A DNA stretch of 64,000 nucleotides from Gloeopeniophorella convolvens. Taxonomy: Eukaryota; Basidiomycota; Agaricomycetes; Russulales. The notes beneath the pieces were generated by a model. It was given only the letters and a program-made list of their open reading frames with translations, was not told where the DNA came from and searched no databases. The stretch covers positions 413,255-477,254 of the forward strand of contig WTXD01000020.1 of assembly GCA_022496205.1 (NCBI GenBank), in the 5' to 3' direction. Shown piece after piece: positions 62,802 to 64,000 of this stretch; within the stretch, counting starts at the first letter, position 1, and each line of letters starts with the position of its first letter. The translations under genes and the position numbers were made by a program.

Positions 62802-64000
62802 CTACGCTTCGTCAAGTAGGCTAAGTACATCACCAAATATGTCTCTAGGCTGATCCCCATGAAGCTGATCAACAACCGTCTGATAAATGCGGGATGCATC
62901 ATCACAACATTCATCAGCAACGATATCCTCTTCCTTCTCAGACCAATTAGATGTGAAATGGAGCCTATCCTGCTTGAATGTGAACTTGAGAATCTGTAGG
63001 ACTTCCATAAGCACAGGTGCAATATTGTTACGTCGTTGAACAATAGTCTCCTGTCACGATCTCAGCCCGCGGCTTCCGGGCCGAGCGAACCGACCCGAGA
63101 GACCCTTCTAACGACTGCAGATATCCGTGCCAACCTGGTGCGGTACGACCAGCAGCAGGAGGGACTGACGAGTATAGATGACCGGCTCTTGCGCCTCGCC
63201 CTTGGACGAAGGTCTCCGCAGTCACGTGACCGAGCACGTGATGAGACTCGTGACCGGGCCTAGGCCATGACGCTGACGAAACGCGGATGACTCACTGCTG
63301 ACTGATGGTGACGTCAGCTGAGTGAGCGTTCAGTCAGCATGTCTATTTATAGCATGCCCCACTTGTACTCCGCGCTTCTTGACCCACATGAACCCGAACC
63401 AGTAGCTTAGTCAGTAGGTACCCTTGTAGTATATAAGGACCTGCCAGTAGCATCTTAGCTCCTTAGCTTTGACCTCCTGTAATATACTGGAGTTTCAGTG
63501 GCATCCTCTAGTGTGCTTGATCGCCACCCGACTTGCCCTATCGCTCTTCATCCTCTACTGCGACCGCGAGGCTTAGGTCTTGCAAGTCCTTCGGCAGAAC
63601 CCCTGCACAGCACGTGACATCTCCTTTGAAGATGAGAAAACACGTTCGCAAGGGACAGCAGATGCCTGAACAGGAAGTATATCGAGGGCCACTCGATATA
63701 GATAAGGGAATTCTGTAGACTTTGACTGAGCCACGTTAGATCGTACGTTTATGCTGATTACTATGCGGCAGCAATAGGATACACACCTGCCAGTAAGTAA
63801 GTATATTGAATGTCTTCAATTCTGCTTCAGATTGTATAGTTCCGGATGCAAAGTATCGACACATCTCCTCATCGACTAGGATGCGATCACGCTCAATAGC
63901 TTGCTGCTCCGTAAGTAGGTTATCTTCAATAGAAGACTGTGCACTGTTCGTCAATGACTCTTGTAGAGATGGTCGTTGGCAAAAGTCAGCTTCAAGACGA
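62802..64000 (-). pseudogene. hAT transposase, C-terminal part, split by an LTR
   Basis: From the window edge the minus strand reads ADFCQRPSLQESL, then RDRILVDEEMCRYFASGTIQ and ELKTFNILTYWQ. After a 61-nt intron (about 63718-63778) it reads FPYLYRVALDILPVQASAVP and CERVFSSSKE: the hATC dimerisation block. The frame is interrupted by the LTR (63052-63619) and resumes as TIVQRRNNIAPVLMEVLQIL and KFTFKQDRLHFTSNW, ending SLLDEA with TAG at 62802. Without the insertion the frame is continuous, so the gene was probably intact when the LTR entered. The rest of the transposase is outside the window. Confidence 0.8.
63052..63619. mobile_element. Solo LTR with 5-bp target duplication
   Basis: It starts TGTCACG and ends CGTGACA, the TG...CA form of a retrotransposon LTR with short inverted ends. 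TCTCC flanks it at 63047-63051 and 63620-63624, a 5-bp target-site duplication. Internal TATA-like boxes (CTATTTATAG near 63343, GTATATAAGG near 63430) fit an LTR promoter. No internal retroelement genes exist, so it is a 568-bp solo LTR left by recombination between two LTRs. Gypsy or Copia origin cannot be told from this. Confidence 0.85.

Larger units (their letters stand above)
62658..64000 (-). mobile_element. hAT-family transposon, 3' part, runs off the window
   Basis: The element's end is probably the GTGTTGCCGCTAAGCTAAGC stretch from about 62658, followed by many AGCTTA/TAAGCT subterminal motifs at 62670-62750 as is usual for hAT elements. The transposase reads leftward from beyond 64000 to 62802, interrupted by a solo LTR. 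The outer end and its target duplication are outside the window. Confidence 0.65.

Noticed and set aside
63036..63263. 75-residue plus-strand frame
   Set aside because: It lies almost wholly in the LTR and has no family likeness.

Overview
The window is nuclear DNA of a filamentous basidiomycete, most likely a wood-decay Agaricomycete of the Polyporales type. The evidence is many short introns (about 50-60 nt) with GT...AG borders, GC-rich coding DNA, a GH11 xylanase with a fungal CBM1, a sedolisin and an S10 carboxypeptidase, expanded F-box genes, and fungal hAT and LTR debris. Most genes had to be assembled across introns. The introns I used are those that restore a recognised protein frame.

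Layout. 1-4620: little that is recognised, then a decayed chimeric locus (dynein heavy-chain tail joined to a conserved fungal protein, minus strand) head-to-head with MED21. 6.5-7.4 kb: MFS transporter remnants. 7.6-15.5 kb: a secreted-protease stretch (sedolisin, serine carboxypeptidase), with a CmcJ/AsaB-like oxidoreductase gene diverging from the carboxypeptidase. 16-25 kb: copies A and B of a small membrane-protein family, a repeat-rich gap, 60S ribosomal protein eL8 and a branched-chain aminotransferase. 25.8-28.5 kb: DOT1 H3K79 methyltransferase with an 825-nt intron. 31.1 kb: copy C of the small membrane family. 34.7-43.4 kb: DNA topoisomerase II and a GCN20-type ABC-F ATPase, converging. 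43.8-50.7 kb: two tandem related F-box genes (first broken, second intact), a U6 snRNA gene and a third, unrelated F-box gene with an apparent frameshift. 51.8-56.9 kb: Sec4/Rab8 GTPase, a second U6 gene on the other strand, a short Zn2Cys6 protein and GH11-CBM1 xylanase. 59.2-62.0 kb: a second copy of the dynein/fungal-protein chimera. 62.2 kb to the end: a 479-bp inverted-repeat element (MITE), then a hAT transposon split by a 568-bp solo LTR with a 5-bp target duplication.

How the genes relate. The core genes (MED21, eL8, BCAT, DOT1, TOP2, ABC-F, Sec4, U6) are independent housekeeping genes. The sedolisin, carboxypeptidase and xylanase are secreted nutrient-acquisition enzymes. The most unusual items are the direct repeat of a pre-formed chimeric pseudogene 57 kb apart, the three-member membrane family whose middle exon is exactly 145 nt in every copy, the paired U6 genes with an extra 3' hairpin, and the nested transposons at the right edge. 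I found no clear novel defence or biosynthetic system.
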